Source of the DNA: JBHHYN01 sp046757565
GTDB taxonomy: Bacteria; Pseudomonadota; Gammaproteobacteria; Eutrophobiales; Eutrophobiaceae
Length of the DNA stretch: 64,000 bases
Direction of reading: 5' to 3'
Assembly: GCA_046757565.1 (NCBI GenBank)
Contig: JBHHYN010000004.1
Coordinates: forward strand, 11,985-75,984
The notes beneath the pieces were generated by a model that was not told where the DNA came from, ran no database searches, and saw nothing but the letters and a program-made list of their open reading frames with translations. Both the position numbers and the translations under genes were made by a program. The stretch's first letter is position 1. Every line of letters begins with the position of its first letter. Of this stretch, positions 17,700 to 26,695 are shown in pieces.

Positions 17700-18594
17700 C
17701 AATTTCGCGGAACTAAACGACAAATTTTCTGATGAACCGGAAACCATGCCGGAAACGGAGATAAGCACCACCACACCCACTCATGCGATGCATAGGGGGA
17801 CGCTGGTGCAACCAGAGAACAACCCCAGGCTTGCCGATGAGTCCATATGTATCCAGGTGCAGGATTTAAATCTTCACTATGCGGATAATCATGCCCTTAA
17901 AAATATCAGCATGGCTATCCCTGAACGGCGGGTCACGGCATTTATCGGCCCCAGCGGCTGCGGCAAGTCATCCCTGCTGCGCTGTTTCAATCGTATGAAT
18001 GACCTGATCGAGGGCGTACGCATCGATGGTGCAATCCACCTGCACGGTAACGATATCAATGATAAATCAGTCAATGTGGCGGAATTGCGCAGGCGTGTCG
18101 GCATGGTCTTTCAGAAACCCAACCCGTTTCCCAAATCGATTTATGAGAATGTAGCTTATGGGCTGCGCATCCAGGGCATTAAAAAACGCCGCATACTGGA
18201 TGCCGTCGTTGAAAAGTCGTTAAAACGGGCAGCCTTGTGGAATGAGGTCAAAGATCGACTGCATGTTAATGCCCTGGGGCTTTCCGGCGGGCAGCAGCAA
18301 AGGCTGGTCATCGCACGGGCAATCGCCATTGAACCGGAAGTCTTGTTGCTTGATGAACCGGCATCGTCACTGGATCCGATATCCACCCTGAAGATCGAAG
18401 AACTGATTTATGAATTGAAATCGGATTACACCATCATCATCGTCACCCATAATATGCAACAGGCAGCGAGGGTTTCCGATTACACCGCCTATATATATCT
18501 GGGCGAGATGATCGAACACGATAACACCAATACCCTGTTCACCAATCCGGCGCAGAAGATTACCGAAGACTATATCACCGGCCGTTATGGATAA
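17680..18594 (+). CDS. pstB: Phosphate ABC transporter ATP-binding protein PstB
   Basis: Cytoplasmic ATPase that drives phosphate import. Walker A is GPSGCGKSS, the Q-loop region is MVFQKPNPFPKSIYENVAYG (a PstB hallmark), the signature is LSGGQQQR, and Walker B is VLLLDEPASSLDPIS. The 304 residues include an N-terminal extension of about 45 beyond E. coli PstB. The start is a GTG with GGGAG 7 bases upstream, inside the end of pstA. pstCAB form a tightly overlapping operon, with phoU 89 bases downstream. Confidence 0.96.
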   Translation: MQQSNISNFAELNDKFSDEPETMPETEISTTTPTHAMHRGTLVQPENNPRLADESICIQVQDLNLHYADNHALKNISMAIPERRVTAFIGPSGCGKSSLLRCFNRMNDLIEGVRIDGAIHLHGNDINDKSVNVAELRRRVGMVFQKPNPFPKSIYENVAYGLRIQGIKKRRILDAVVEKSLKRAALWNEVKDRLHVNALGLSGGQQQRLVIARAIAIEPEVLLLDEPASSLDPISTLKIEELIYELKSDYTIIIVTHNMQQAARVSDYTAYIYLGEMIEHDNTNTLFTNPAQKITEDYITGRYG

Positions 18595-18683
18595 CATCAA
18601 CCGGCATTGCCTGTTCTGCGTACAGTCTAATAACCCGTAGCCTGGATATCGGGTTTTGTAGAGATGTTTCAGGAGCCAACATT

Positions 18684-19397
18684 ATGAGCGCGAGTCAACT
18701 ATCAAGACACATTTCCCGGCAATTCGACAATGAGTTGGAGAATATCCGTAACCAGGTGCTGTTGATGGGGGGCTTAATTGAGCAGCAATTGAGCGATGCC
18801 ATCAAGTCAATGACGGACTCCGATATGGAACTGGCGGAATCCGTAATCAGGAATGAGTTTGAGGTCAATCGATACGATGTCTCAATCGACGAAGAGTGTA
18901 CCCGGATCCTGGCCAGACGCCAGCCTGCCGCCGGTGACTTGCGTCTGATTATGGCCATCATCAAGACCATCACCGATCTGGAGCGGATCGGTGATGAGGC
19001 GGAAAAGGTCGCCAAAATGGCCATCGATCTCTCTGAAAAACAGGGACCAAGGTCGTATTATGTAGGGATTAACGCCATGGGTAATCATGTGTTAAAGATG
19101 CTGCATGACGCCCTGGATGCCTTCGCCCGCATGGACTCAGAGGCGGCCCTGGAGGTGGTGAGAAAAGAACCGGAATCCGATGAACAATACAGCGCCATAC
19201 TCCGGCAATTGATCACCTATATGATGGAAGATCCGAGAAACATCACCAGCGCCATGGATGCGGTATGGACCGCTCGGGCCATGGAGCGGATCGGGGACCA
19301 TGTCCGCAACCTTTGCGAATATGTGATCTTTTTTGTTGAAGGCAAGGATGTGCGCCACATCAGCGTTGAAGAGATGGAAAAAAAAGTGCTGGGATAA
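18684..19397 (+). CDS. phoU: Phosphate signalling protein PhoU
   Basis: Negative regulator that links the Pst transporter to PhoR and keeps PhoB inactive when phosphate is plentiful. The 237 residues form two three-helix PhoU repeats with the metal-binding motifs TDLERIGDEAEKVAK and RAMERIGDHVRNLCEY. Last gene of the pstCAB-phoU cluster; a recognisable GGAG lies 11 bases before the ATG. Confidence 0.96.
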   Translation: MSASQLSRHISRQFDNELENIRNQVLLMGGLIEQQLSDAIKSMTDSDMELAESVIRNEFEVNRYDVSIDEECTRILARRQPAAGDLRLIMAIIKTITDLERIGDEAEKVAKMAIDLSEKQGPRSYYVGINAMGNHVLKMLHDALDAFARMDSEAALEVVRKEPESDEQYSAILRQLITYMMEDPRNITSAMDAVWTARAMERIGDHVRNLCEYVIFFVEGKDVRHISVEEMEKKVLG

Positions 19398-19472
19398 GAC
19401 AGACTTTATCATGGAAAAACAGGTGGTTGCCTTGACCTTGATAGATTAAAGCCTGGTAAATTTCCGTATTTA

Positions 19473-19486
19473 TTGATCTCCATCAA
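19473..19486 (+). promoter_or_regulatory. FNR/Anr-type site upstream of ppk
   Basis: TTGATCTCCATCAA is a perfect match to the FNR consensus TTGAT-N4-ATCAA. A possible -10 (GATAAG at 19507-19512) would place the start point near 19519 and centre the site close to -40, the class II activating position. The ppk ATG is at 19559. Confidence 0.6.
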
Positions 19487-19511
19487 TGACCGCTGCCTGA
19501 TTGTGTGATAA

Positions 19512-19530
19512 GGAAGCTCTGATTATTCAT
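19512..19530 (+). repeat. Copy of the GGAAGCTCTGATTA intergenic repeat
   Basis: GGAAGCTCTGATTATTCAT lies in the phoU-ppk gap. It closely matches GAAGCTCTGATTAGTTCAT at 35481 and the half-arms of hairpins at 25464 and 34517. This copy has only one arm. Confidence 0.5.
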
Positions 19531-19558
19531 TCTGTTAGCTAAGAGTAACCGGTATTTA

Positions 19559-21634
19559 ATGGATACTGCCAACCTGAACAATCCAGAGGTCTATATCAAT
19601 CGCGAACTGAGTATGCTCGAGTTCAACAGGCGGGTTATCGATCAGGCAAAAGACGAGAATGTCCCGTTGCTGGAAAGATTGCGATTTCTCTGTATTGCCA
19701 GTACCAACCTTGATGAGTTCTTTGAGATCCGTGTCGCCGGGATAAAACAACAGGTAAAATACCGTTCCGTCCAGACCGGTCCCGATAACCTCACTCCTAC
19801 CGAGGTATTAAAGCGTATCAGCGAAACGGCGCATAAACTGGTCGAAGAGCAATACCGTGTTTTAAATGAGATTATCAGGCCGGAACTTGAAAAGGCCAAA
19901 ATAAGATTAAGGCCGCGTTCTTCATGGAAACCGGCAGTCGCCCGTTGGGTAAAACGCTATTTCAACGGCAATGTACGCCCCGTATTAAGTCCGATCGGGC
20001 TGGATCCGGCCCATCCCTTCCCCAGGATACTGAATAAAAACCTCTATTTTATCGTCTCGCTGGACGGCAAGGACGCCTTTGGCCGGGAGGCACGCCAGGC
20101 GATTATACAAGCGCCCCGATCCTTACCCCGAGTGGTGCCTATACCCACCGAGAACAGCAGCGGCACAAACGATTTCGTATTACTCTCCTCCATCATCCAC
20201 GCACAAGTGGACGATTTGTTCCCGGGTATGAAGGTGACCGGTTTTTATCAGTTCAAGGTGACCCGTGATAGCGATCTGTTTGTTGACGACGAAGAGGTGG
20301 ACGATTTACTCCGCGCCCTGGAGGGTGAGTTGCCTTCACGCCGGTTCAATGACGCGGTCAGACTTGAGGTCGCTGACAACTGTCCGGATGAACTTAGCAA
20401 CTTTCTCCTGCGGATATTTGATTTGCAGGAAAATGACCTGTACCGGGTAAAGGGCCCGGTCAATCTCAACCGCCTGCTTGCCATCGTCGAATTAATCGAT
20501 CGACCGGATCTGAAATTCAGGGGTTTTACCCCCGATATTCCACCAAGGCTTCTGAAAAATACCGACATATTCGAAGCACTGCACCATGGCGATATCCTGT
20601 TGCATCATCCCTTTCAATCGTTCGCTCCCGTCATCGATTTCCTGCGTCAATCGGCCGTTGACCCCAATGTACTTTCGATCAAGCAGACCTTGTACCGGAC
20701 CGGCGATGATTCGGCGATTATCGATGCTCTGAAGGAAGCGGCACGCTGCGGGAAAGAGGTCATGGTCGTCATCGAGTTAAGAGCCAGGTTTGATGAAGAG
20801 GCAAATATCGAACTTGCCAATGAATTACAGGAGGCAGGGGCCCATGTTGTCTATGGCGTCGTGGGATATAAAACCCATGCCAAAATGATCCTGGTGATAC
20901 GCAGGGAAGGCCGCTCATTAAGGCGCTATGTGCACCTTGGCACGGGGAATTATCATGCCCGTACTTCGAGGCTCTATACCGACTACGGCCTGCTGACGTG
21001 TGACAAAGCGGTTGCCGAGGATGTCAATAAGCTGTTCCACCAGCTTACTGGCCTTGGACGGGCGAGTAAACTGAAAAAAATTCTTCAGTCACCTTTCACC
21101 CTGTATAAGGGGATGCTCGACTATATTGAGGAGGAGGCCAAAAACGCGCTTGAGGGCAAGCAGGCGCGCATCATCGCCAAGATGAATGCCCTGGTAGAAC
21201 CAGGGATCATTCAGGCATTGTACCGGGCGTCGCAATCGGGTGTGAAGATCGATCTGATTATAAGAAGCATGTGTTGCCTGCGGCCCGGCATCAAGGGAAT
21301 TTCGGAGAATATAAACGTCCGCTCTGTAGTCGGCCGGTTTCTTGAGCATACACGCGTCTTCTATTTTTATCACGATGGCAAGGAATTACTGTTTTGTTCC
21401 AGCGCAGACTGGATGCCCAGGAACCTCCACCATCGTGTGGAAACCTGCTTCCCGATTGAGGAAAAAAGACCACGGGAACATATAATAAAATATGGTTTGT
21501 TAAATTATCTTTCCGATAATACCCAGGCCTGGATTTTACAGGCAGATGGAAGCTATAAGCATAGTAAACCCGGTAGCCACAAACCCCGTGCAGCGCAGCA
21601 GATATTGCTGGATCATCATTGTCATTTTATCTAA
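19559..21634 (+). CDS. ppk: Polyphosphate kinase 1
   Basis: Reversibly polymerises the terminal phosphate of ATP into inorganic polyphosphate at the inner membrane. The 691 residues span the usual four domains: N-terminal (YINRELSMLEFNRRV), head, and two phospholipase D-like catalytic domains. The autophosphorylated histidine is in YKTHAKMILV, close to RYVHLGTGNYH. The second active-site histidine is in LEHTRVFYFYHDG. It lies downstream of phoU and converges on ppx with a 4-base overlap, placing synthesis and breakdown side by side. An FNR-type site precedes it; no convincing Pho box does. Confidence 0.97.
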   Translation: MDTANLNNPEVYINRELSMLEFNRRVIDQAKDENVPLLERLRFLCIASTNLDEFFEIRVAGIKQQVKYRSVQTGPDNLTPTEVLKRISETAHKLVEEQYRVLNEIIRPELEKAKIRLRPRSSWKPAVARWVKRYFNGNVRPVLSPIGLDPAHPFPRILNKNLYFIVSLDGKDAFGREARQAIIQAPRSLPRVVPIPTENSSGTNDFVLLSSIIHAQVDDLFPGMKVTGFYQFKVTRDSDLFVDDEEVDDLLRALEGELPSRRFNDAVRLEVADNCPDELSNFLLRIFDLQENDLYRVKGPVNLNRLLAIVELIDRPDLKFRGFTPDIPPRLLKNTDIFEALHHGDILLHHPFQSFAPVIDFLRQSAVDPNVLSIKQTLYRTGDDSAIIDALKEAARCGKEVMVVIELRARFDEEANIELANELQEAGAHVVYGVVGYKTHAKMILVIRREGRSLRRYVHLGTGNYHARTSRLYTDYGLLTCDKAVAEDVNKLFHQLTGLGRASKLKKILQSPFTLYKGMLDYIEEEAKNALEGKQARIIAKMNALVEPGIIQALYRASQSGVKIDLIIRSMCCLRPGIKGISENINVRSVVGRFLEHTRVFYFYHDGKELLFCSSADWMPRNLHHRVETCFPIEEKRPREHIIKYGLLNYLSDNTQAWILQADGSYKHSKPGSHKPRAAQQILLDHHCHFI

Positions 21635-23127
21635 TCAAATATAACCTTAAATCCCATCGCATCGAGATAATCTGTTTCAGTGTCAAGATCCGCCCGGGTC
21701 AGGGGATGCTGGTCGAGCCACCCTTCAGGGAATTCCAACTTTAAGCTATCGTCACCGGTATCGGCATTGATCTGCGGTAATGCCACATGAGAGCGGCTCC
21801 TGTGCAGCACTACGGCAAGCCTTAGTAAAATTGCGAGGTATTTTATTTTGCGCCTGTTCGCATGCTGTATCTCTTTCATCTCTTCAACAGGAAATTTTCT
21901 CCGGTGCGCCCGCACCAGCATGGCAAGGCTCAATTGCTCTTGACTTGAAAACCCCGGTAGATCCGAGTGAGAGAGCAGATAGGCGCCATGCCGGTGGTGC
22001 TGGGCATGGGCGATGGAGAGGCCTATTTCATGTATCTGCGATGCCCAGTGTAACAGCTGTAAATCGGGTTTTTTAGATAGTCCCCAGGCCTTCCTTACTT
22101 CCGCAAACAGGATGGTAGATGTCGCTTCAACCCGTTGTGCCTGTTCACTATCGACAGCATAACGTTGCATCAAACCGGCAATGGTTTTATCGCGGGTATC
22201 TTCATCATGGAGACGTCCGATGAGATCGTGCAACAGCCCCTCACGCAGGGCCCCATCCGAGACATCCATGCGCTCGATTTGCAGCGCCTCGAAAGCTGCG
22301 CAGAGAATCGCTACGCCACCGGGGAATACCGCTTTTCTGGCTTCCGGAAGCCCTTCCAAATCAAGTTTCTCCATTTTTCCGATCTTGAGCATGGTCTCTT
22401 TAAGGTTCTCCAGGGATTCGGCCGTTATGCCACTCTTACTCCACCCCTGGGCAGTAACCGTATCGTTGATACTGATGTTCGTCCCTGATGATCCGATGAC
22501 CGAATCCCAGCCGACTCTTTTATAAGTTGTCTCGATCGATTCCAGTTCCAGTCGGGCGAACAGGATAGCCTTACGCATCTTCTTGGCGGTAATATCACCA
22601 TTGCCAAAAAACCGTTGGCTCATGCTGACACATCCCATATACAGACTTTCCATATAATGAGGCTCAAAACCCCGGCCTATAACCGCTTCTGTACTGCCGC
22701 CACCTATATCAATCAGCAGGCGCCGGTCCTTTTTGTTATAGATAGTATGCGATACGCCCATATAGATAAGTCTCGCCTCTTCCCGGCCGGCTATGATTTC
22801 GATGGGATGCCCCAGGGTCCGATAGGCGCGGTCCAGGAAATCGGCGCCGTTGCGCGCCTGACGCAGGGTATTGGTGCCCACCGCCCGGACATTGACTCTG
22901 GGGATCTCACGAATACGCTGGCCGAAACGTTGCAGGCAGTCAATGGCCCTCTCTATCGATTCTTCAGTCAGACAGTTGTTGCTGTCCAGGCCGGAGGCAA
23001 GTCTGACCATCTCCTTCAACCGGTCAACAATCTGCAGGCGATCCTCGCTATAATTCGCTACGATCATATGAAAACTGTTGGATCCCAAATCGACAGCGGC
23101 AAAATATTCGTTCGGAAAGCTAGTCAT
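21631..23127 (-). CDS. ppx: Exopolyphosphatase
   Basis: Processively removes terminal phosphates from polyphosphate; the Ppx/GppA family also includes pppGpp hydrolases. The 498 residues begin YFAAVDLGSNSFHMIVA (ATPase-like phosphate loop) and contain LLIDIGGGSTE. A C-terminal HD-like helical domain (HWASQIHEIGLSIAHAQHH) supports the long Ppx type over short forms. It is divergent from the sixA-like gene with only 29 bases between them, and convergent with ppk. GppA activity cannot be excluded from sequence. Confidence 0.92.
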   Translation of the reverse strand: MTSFPNEYFAAVDLGSNSFHMIVANYSEDRLQIVDRLKEMVRLASGLDSNNCLTEESIERAIDCLQRFGQRIREIPRVNVRAVGTNTLRQARNGADFLDRAYRTLGHPIEIIAGREEARLIYMGVSHTIYNKKDRRLLIDIGGGSTEAVIGRGFEPHYMESLYMGCVSMSQRFFGNGDITAKKMRKAILFARLELESIETTYKRVGWDSVIGSSGTNISINDTVTAQGWSKSGITAESLENLKETMLKIGKMEKLDLEGLPEARKAVFPGGVAILCAAFEALQIERMDVSDGALREGLLHDLIGRLHDEDTRDKTIAGLMQRYAVDSEQAQRVEATSTILFAEVRKAWGLSKKPDLQLLHWASQIHEIGLSIAHAQHHRHGAYLLSHSDLPGFSSQEQLSLAMLVRAHRRKFPVEEMKEIQHANRRKIKYLAILLRLAVVLHRSRSHVALPQINADTGDDSLKLEFPEGWLDQHPLTRADLDTETDYLDAMGFKVIFD

Positions 23128-23156
23128 CCAGCCGGACAGTAAAAATTAATGAGAGA

Positions 23157-23669
23157 ATGAGTAACCATAAACTAATTCTCATGCGTCATGCAAAATCGGA
23201 CTGGAAAAGCAGCGCCCAAACCGATTTTGACAGACCCCTTGCAGCAAGAGGGGAAAGAGATGCACCGCGGATGGGTGAATGGTTAAAAAAACAGGGGGTT
23301 ATTCCTGATCTGTTTCTGAGCTCTCCTGCCCTGCGTGCGAGACAGACGGCTTGTATTATGGCTGACGCGCTCGGTATTTTACAACAGGCTATAAACTGGG
23401 ATGAACGGATTTATAACGCCGGTTTGGATGATTTACTGGATATCATCGACACCAGTGCCGGAGACGCGTTGACCATGCTTCTGATAGGACACAACCCGGG
23501 GCTCGATTCGCTACTGGAATATTTCTCCGATGAGGCACTTGACTATAATCGGCAGAGAAAGCTGATGACCACAGCAGCCATAGCGGTGATCGATTTTGCC
23601 AAAGGACCCATTTCTACGTCCATACAGCATGCGCATTTGCAGCAGCTTATCCGGCCCAGGGAATTATAG
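23157..23669 (+). CDS. SixA-like histidine phosphatase
   Basis: Small histidine-phosphatase superfamily protein, 170 residues. The catalytic RHG-type motif is LMRHAKSDW at residues 8-16 and the second histidine is in LLIGHNPGLDSLL. E. coli SixA removes phosphate from histidine phosphotransfer proteins. The true substrate here is unknown, and a role in the neighbouring phosphate system is only suggested by position. It converges with the methyltransferase gene 15 bases downstream. Confidence 0.85.
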   Translation: MSNHKLILMRHAKSDWKSSAQTDFDRPLAARGERDAPRMGEWLKKQGVIPDLFLSSPALRARQTACIMADALGILQQAINWDERIYNAGLDDLLDIIDTSAGDALTMLLIGHNPGLDSLLEYFSDEALDYNRQRKLMTTAAIAVIDFAKGPISTSIQHAHLQQLIRPREL

Positions 23670-23684
23670 GGGGAAACAATCCGG

Positions 23685-24524
23685 TTATTTCGCTGCAACG
23701 ATGTAGGCAATCCATCCGGCATCGGCTTCTCCTTTAGTCGTAGGGGTAAACACGCCATTACCCTCACCGTCCTTATCCGTGCCTTCCCAGTAAACCGAGG
23801 CCTTGAACCCCGCCTCCTGCAGCAGTTCCGTTAATTCGGGCAGGGTCCACATCCGCCAGTGATAGGTAAAGGCTTTTTTTATGCGGGAGCCATCCTTGAA
23901 TTTAAAATGGATGTATAACGTAGCATCGCCCGTTATCGGGTTATAGTGCGCCTGCTCCCAGATATAGGTGAAGCCGTTGTATTTCGTACTCTCCTGCATC
24001 TCCTGGAAGGCCTCATAGCCGCCGAATGCATCGAGAAACAAAACACCGTCCTTATTCAAACCCCTGTAGATGCGGTCAAAATAGTGCTTCATGTTGGCAC
24101 GGTCTTTGAAAATCCAGTAACTGAAATTCATGGCCACTACTGCATCGGTCGGCGGCACATCCGCCTGCATGACATCGGTATTGAAAATATGCAGCCGTTT
24201 GACCTGATCGGCCGTCAGCTCGGAAAGGTGATGGTCTCTGCCCCAATCGAGCACCCCGGGGTCGATATCGACAGCATAGGCAATAGTGTTATGTCGCCGC
24301 CTGACCCATTCGCAAGAGCTGTTCATGGTGCCGCAAAAGTCCTCCCGCAAGGTACGTGGCGACCTCCCTCTCAGTCTCTTAAAGGTCTTGTCAACAAAAT
24401 CGGCCTCGGCTTCAACGCACTGCACCGCCTGTTCATAAAGCATATATTTATCGGCCAGTTCCGCCATCATGGATTTTACCTTGGCGGCTTTAGCTTTATT
24501 TTTGTATTTTCTGTTCTTTGCCAT
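23685..24524 (-). CDS. Class I SAM-dependent methyltransferase, unknown substrate
   Basis: 279 residues. A lysine-rich N-terminus (MAKNRKYKNKAKAAKVKSMM) precedes a Rossmann-type methyltransferase domain. Motif I is degenerate (LREDFCGTMNSSCEWV, with an acidic AYAVDIDPGVLDW as motif II), DAVVAMNFSYWIF is motif IV, and a conserved LFLDAFGGYEA follows. The C-terminal part is strand-rich (ITGDATLYIHFKFKDGSRI). The basic tail suggests a nucleic acid or ribosomal substrate, which is inference only. It is transcribed away from djlA. Confidence 0.8.
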   Translation of the reverse strand: MAKNRKYKNKAKAAKVKSMMAELADKYMLYEQAVQCVEAEADFVDKTFKRLRGRSPRTLREDFCGTMNSSCEWVRRRHNTIAYAVDIDPGVLDWGRDHHLSELTADQVKRLHIFNTDVMQADVPPTDAVVAMNFSYWIFKDRANMKHYFDRIYRGLNKDGVLFLDAFGGYEAFQEMQESTKYNGFTYIWEQAHYNPITGDATLYIHFKFKDGSRIKKAFTYHWRMWTLPELTELLQEAGFKASVYWEGTDKDGEGNGVFTPTTKGEADAGWIAYIVAAK

Positions 24525-24644
24525 GTTGCCGTGCCCGCTGGTATATATCTGCCCTTAAAAGTGAAACGGCGCATTATACCGATATAATATCCAACATGAA
24601 TTCAATGTTTGCACAAATTTTAACCCGGTCGAGATAAGTATGAA

Positions 24645-25463
24645 ATGAACTGGTGGGGAAAAATTATCGGCGGCACATTCGGCTTTATGCTGGGCGGACC
24701 ACTTGGCGCCATGTTAGGCGCAGCGATAGGACATAACTTCGATGTGGGGGTGCAAGTCTCCGGAACCGGTGCTGTTGGCAGGGGAGGGCAACAACGCATA
24801 CAGACAGCATTCTTTACTGCGACGTTCTCCGTCATGGGGAATATCTGCAAGGCGGATGGACAGGTATGCGAAGATGAAATAGCTATCGCCAGGCAGGTCA
24901 TGGCCCAGATGGAGCTGTCACCGGCACAAAAAAAGGCCGCCGTCGCCCTGTTTAACGAAGGGAAACAGAAGGATTTCCCCATTGATGATGTGCTCAGGCA
25001 GTTAAGGCAGGAGATCGGTTATTACCCCAATCTGCAACGGATGTTTATCGAGATCCAGTTGTATGCCGCCTATGCCGATGGGATTATGCATCCCGCCGAG
25101 AGAAGGCTGTTGCTCAAGGTATGCAAAACCTTTGGATTATCCGATCAGGATTTTGAAATCCTGGCGGGGGCGATCAGGGGGGAAACCCGGCACCGGGGTC
25201 CAGGCCGGACTGCTAAAGGCCCACAACTCACCTTAAAAGATGCCTATGCAATTTTAAATATTCCTGCCGGCGCAACGGAGGATGAGGTCAGGAAGGCCTA
25301 CCGCAGACTGATGAGCCAGCACCATCCCGACAAGCTGGTCTCCAGGGGCCTGCCGGAAGAGATGATGAAAATGGCCACACAGCGAACCCAGGAGATCAGG
25401 CAGGCCTATGAGCGTATCCGTGAAGAGCGTGGTTTTACAAACAGACGCCGCAGAAAAAAATAG
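24645..25463 (+). CDS. djlA: Membrane-anchored J-domain co-chaperone DjlA
   Basis: DnaK co-chaperone of the inner membrane. The N-terminal helix has the glycine-zipper pattern of DjlA (GGTFGFMLGGPLGAMLGAAIG). A TerB-like helical domain follows (residues about 60-180, ADGQVCEDEIAIARQVM and ADGIMHPAERRLL). The C-terminal J domain carries the essential HPD in SQHHPDKLV. At 272 residues it matches E. coli DjlA (271). A hairpin repeat starts one base after the stop. Confidence 0.95.
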   Translation: MNWWGKIIGGTFGFMLGGPLGAMLGAAIGHNFDVGVQVSGTGAVGRGGQQRIQTAFFTATFSVMGNICKADGQVCEDEIAIARQVMAQMELSPAQKKAAVALFNEGKQKDFPIDDVLRQLRQEIGYYPNLQRMFIEIQLYAAYADGIMHPAERRLLLKVCKTFGLSDQDFEILAGAIRGETRHRGPGRTAKGPQLTLKDAYAILNIPAGATEDEVRKAYRRLMSQHHPDKLVSRGLPEEMMKMATQRTQEIRQAYERIREERGFTNRRRRKK

Positions 25464-25487
25464 GGAACCCCTGATAAATCAGATTCC
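25464..25487. repeat. Hairpin repeat after djlA
   Basis: GGAACCCCTGAT and ATCAGATTCC form an imperfect hairpin immediately after the djlA stop. It resembles the perfect hairpin at 34517-34543 and the single arms at 19512 and 35481. There is no T-run, so a terminator function is uncertain. Confidence 0.45.
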
Positions 25488-25619
25488 AGTGTTAGCGGGA
25501 TATAACACACTGCATCCGGTCCGGTGGGCATGTGATCTCCTGCCCGGGCGCTTGCCCGCTGTGCAATTTTCAGGGCGAATCATTGTCTATACACAGAAGA
25601 AACCCTTATCAAAAGAGCA

Positions 25620-26594
25620 GTGTTATCACCACTTATGTCAACACTTATCAGAGTACTGGTTGTCGTTGTTTTCGCCGGCTCCGCTGTTAGCAGTTATGCC
25701 GGGAGTAAAAAAAATGGTTTTGATTTGAGCGACAGTCTGATCCCGGCTAAAAAAATAAAACATGGCGGACCACCACGGGACGGGATTCCCTCAATCGACC
25801 AACCAAAATTTATCAGTGCCGGGGAAGCCTCTTTCCTGAAGGATAAAGATCGGATTATCGGCGTTTATCATAACGGTATTGCCAAAGCCTATCCGATCCG
25901 GATCCTGGACTGGCACGAGATCGTCAACGATCGCTTCACGGATGAGGCCGTGCTCATCAGTTACTGTCCGCTGTGTGGTTCCGGTATGGTATTTACCGTT
26001 CAGGGCGCTGGCGTTCATTTTACTTTCGGCGTCTCCGGCCTGCTGTATAACAACGATGTGTTGTTGTACGACCGGCAGACGGGTTCCCTCTGGTCACAAA
26101 TCCTGGGCAAGGCCATTTCCGGCCCGCTGAAAGGGGTCACCCTTCCCCTGCTGCCCTCCGCCAACACGACCTGGCGGGCATGGCAAACGCGTTATCCCGA
26201 AACGCTGGTACTGTCGACCGACACCGGTTACCGGCGTAATTACAGACACTCTCCTTACCGGGGCTACAGCAGTTCCGGAGAGTTGTATTTTCCCGTAGAG
26301 CACAAGAGTAACGAATATCGCAGGAAAGAACTGGTCCTGGGCGTAACCTTGAATAAGCAGCACAAGGCCTACCCTTTCATGGAATTGAAAAAACAGGGGT
26401 TACCGGCCTTCAAGGACAATGTGGCCGGCAAACGAATGACGGTTGAATGGTCTGCATCCGAAAAATCGGCGCGTCTACTGGATGAAAACGGAACTGAAGT
26501 CCCCAGCGTTGTTGCCTACTGGTTTGCCTGGTATGCCTTCCATCCGGATACGGACGTTTTTCATGCTGAGGAAAGGGAATTTCGGGGACAGTGA
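25620..26594 (+). CDS. DUF3179 domain-containing exported protein
   Basis: 324 residues with an N-terminal signal peptide (ending about GSAVSSYAG) and a DUF3179 domain. The core VLISYCPLCGSGMVF has the CxxC pair typical of the family, whose function is not known. The start is a GTG at 25620 or an ATG at 25635; neither has a good ribosome binding site, and both keep the signal peptide. The last codons (EFRGQ) and the stop codon lie inside the left arm of the palindromic element at 26580-26683, so insertion of that element probably set the present C-terminus. Confidence 0.88.
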   Translation: MLSPLMSTLIRVLVVVVFAGSAVSSYAGSKKNGFDLSDSLIPAKKIKHGGPPRDGIPSIDQPKFISAGEASFLKDKDRIIGVYHNGIAKAYPIRILDWHEIVNDRFTDEAVLISYCPLCGSGMVFTVQGAGVHFTFGVSGLLYNNDVLLYDRQTGSLWSQILGKAISGPLKGVTLPLLPSANTTWRAWQTRYPETLVLSTDTGYRRNYRHSPYRGYSSSGELYFPVEHKSNEYRRKELVLGVTLNKQHKAYPFMELKKQGLPAFKDNVAGKRMTVEWSASEKSARLLDENGTEVPSVVAYWFAWYAFHPDTDVFHAEEREFRGQ

Positions 26595-26683
26595 CTTTAA
26601 TTTCTCTTAACGCGAATCGTGGCAAATCAGCAACTTGACCAATACTTCAACAACAGAAGTAATTAAAGTCACTATCCCCGAAA
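26580..26683. mobile_element. MITE/REP-like element with 23-bp inverted repeats
   Basis: The arms at 26580-26602 and 26661-26683 are inverted copies matching at 22 of 23 positions, each with CGGGGACAGTGACTTTAATT or its near-complement. Fifty-eight bases of non-coding DNA lie between. The GGGGACAG...TTTAATT arm type is, to my knowledge, common around REP-associated (Y1) transposase genes in environmental bacteria. No transposase is present here. The left arm supplies the DUF3179 stop codon, and the right arm ends 13 bases before the fxsA stop. It could also act as a bidirectional terminator hairpin. Confidence 0.6.
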
Positions 26684-26695
26684 CCAATCAAGATT

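Noticed and set aside
19531..19552. Weak Pho box before ppk (CTGTTAG-CTAA-GAGTAAC)
   Set aside because: Both heptamers miss two consensus positions and no spaced -10 follows; the FNR-type site is the better candidate.
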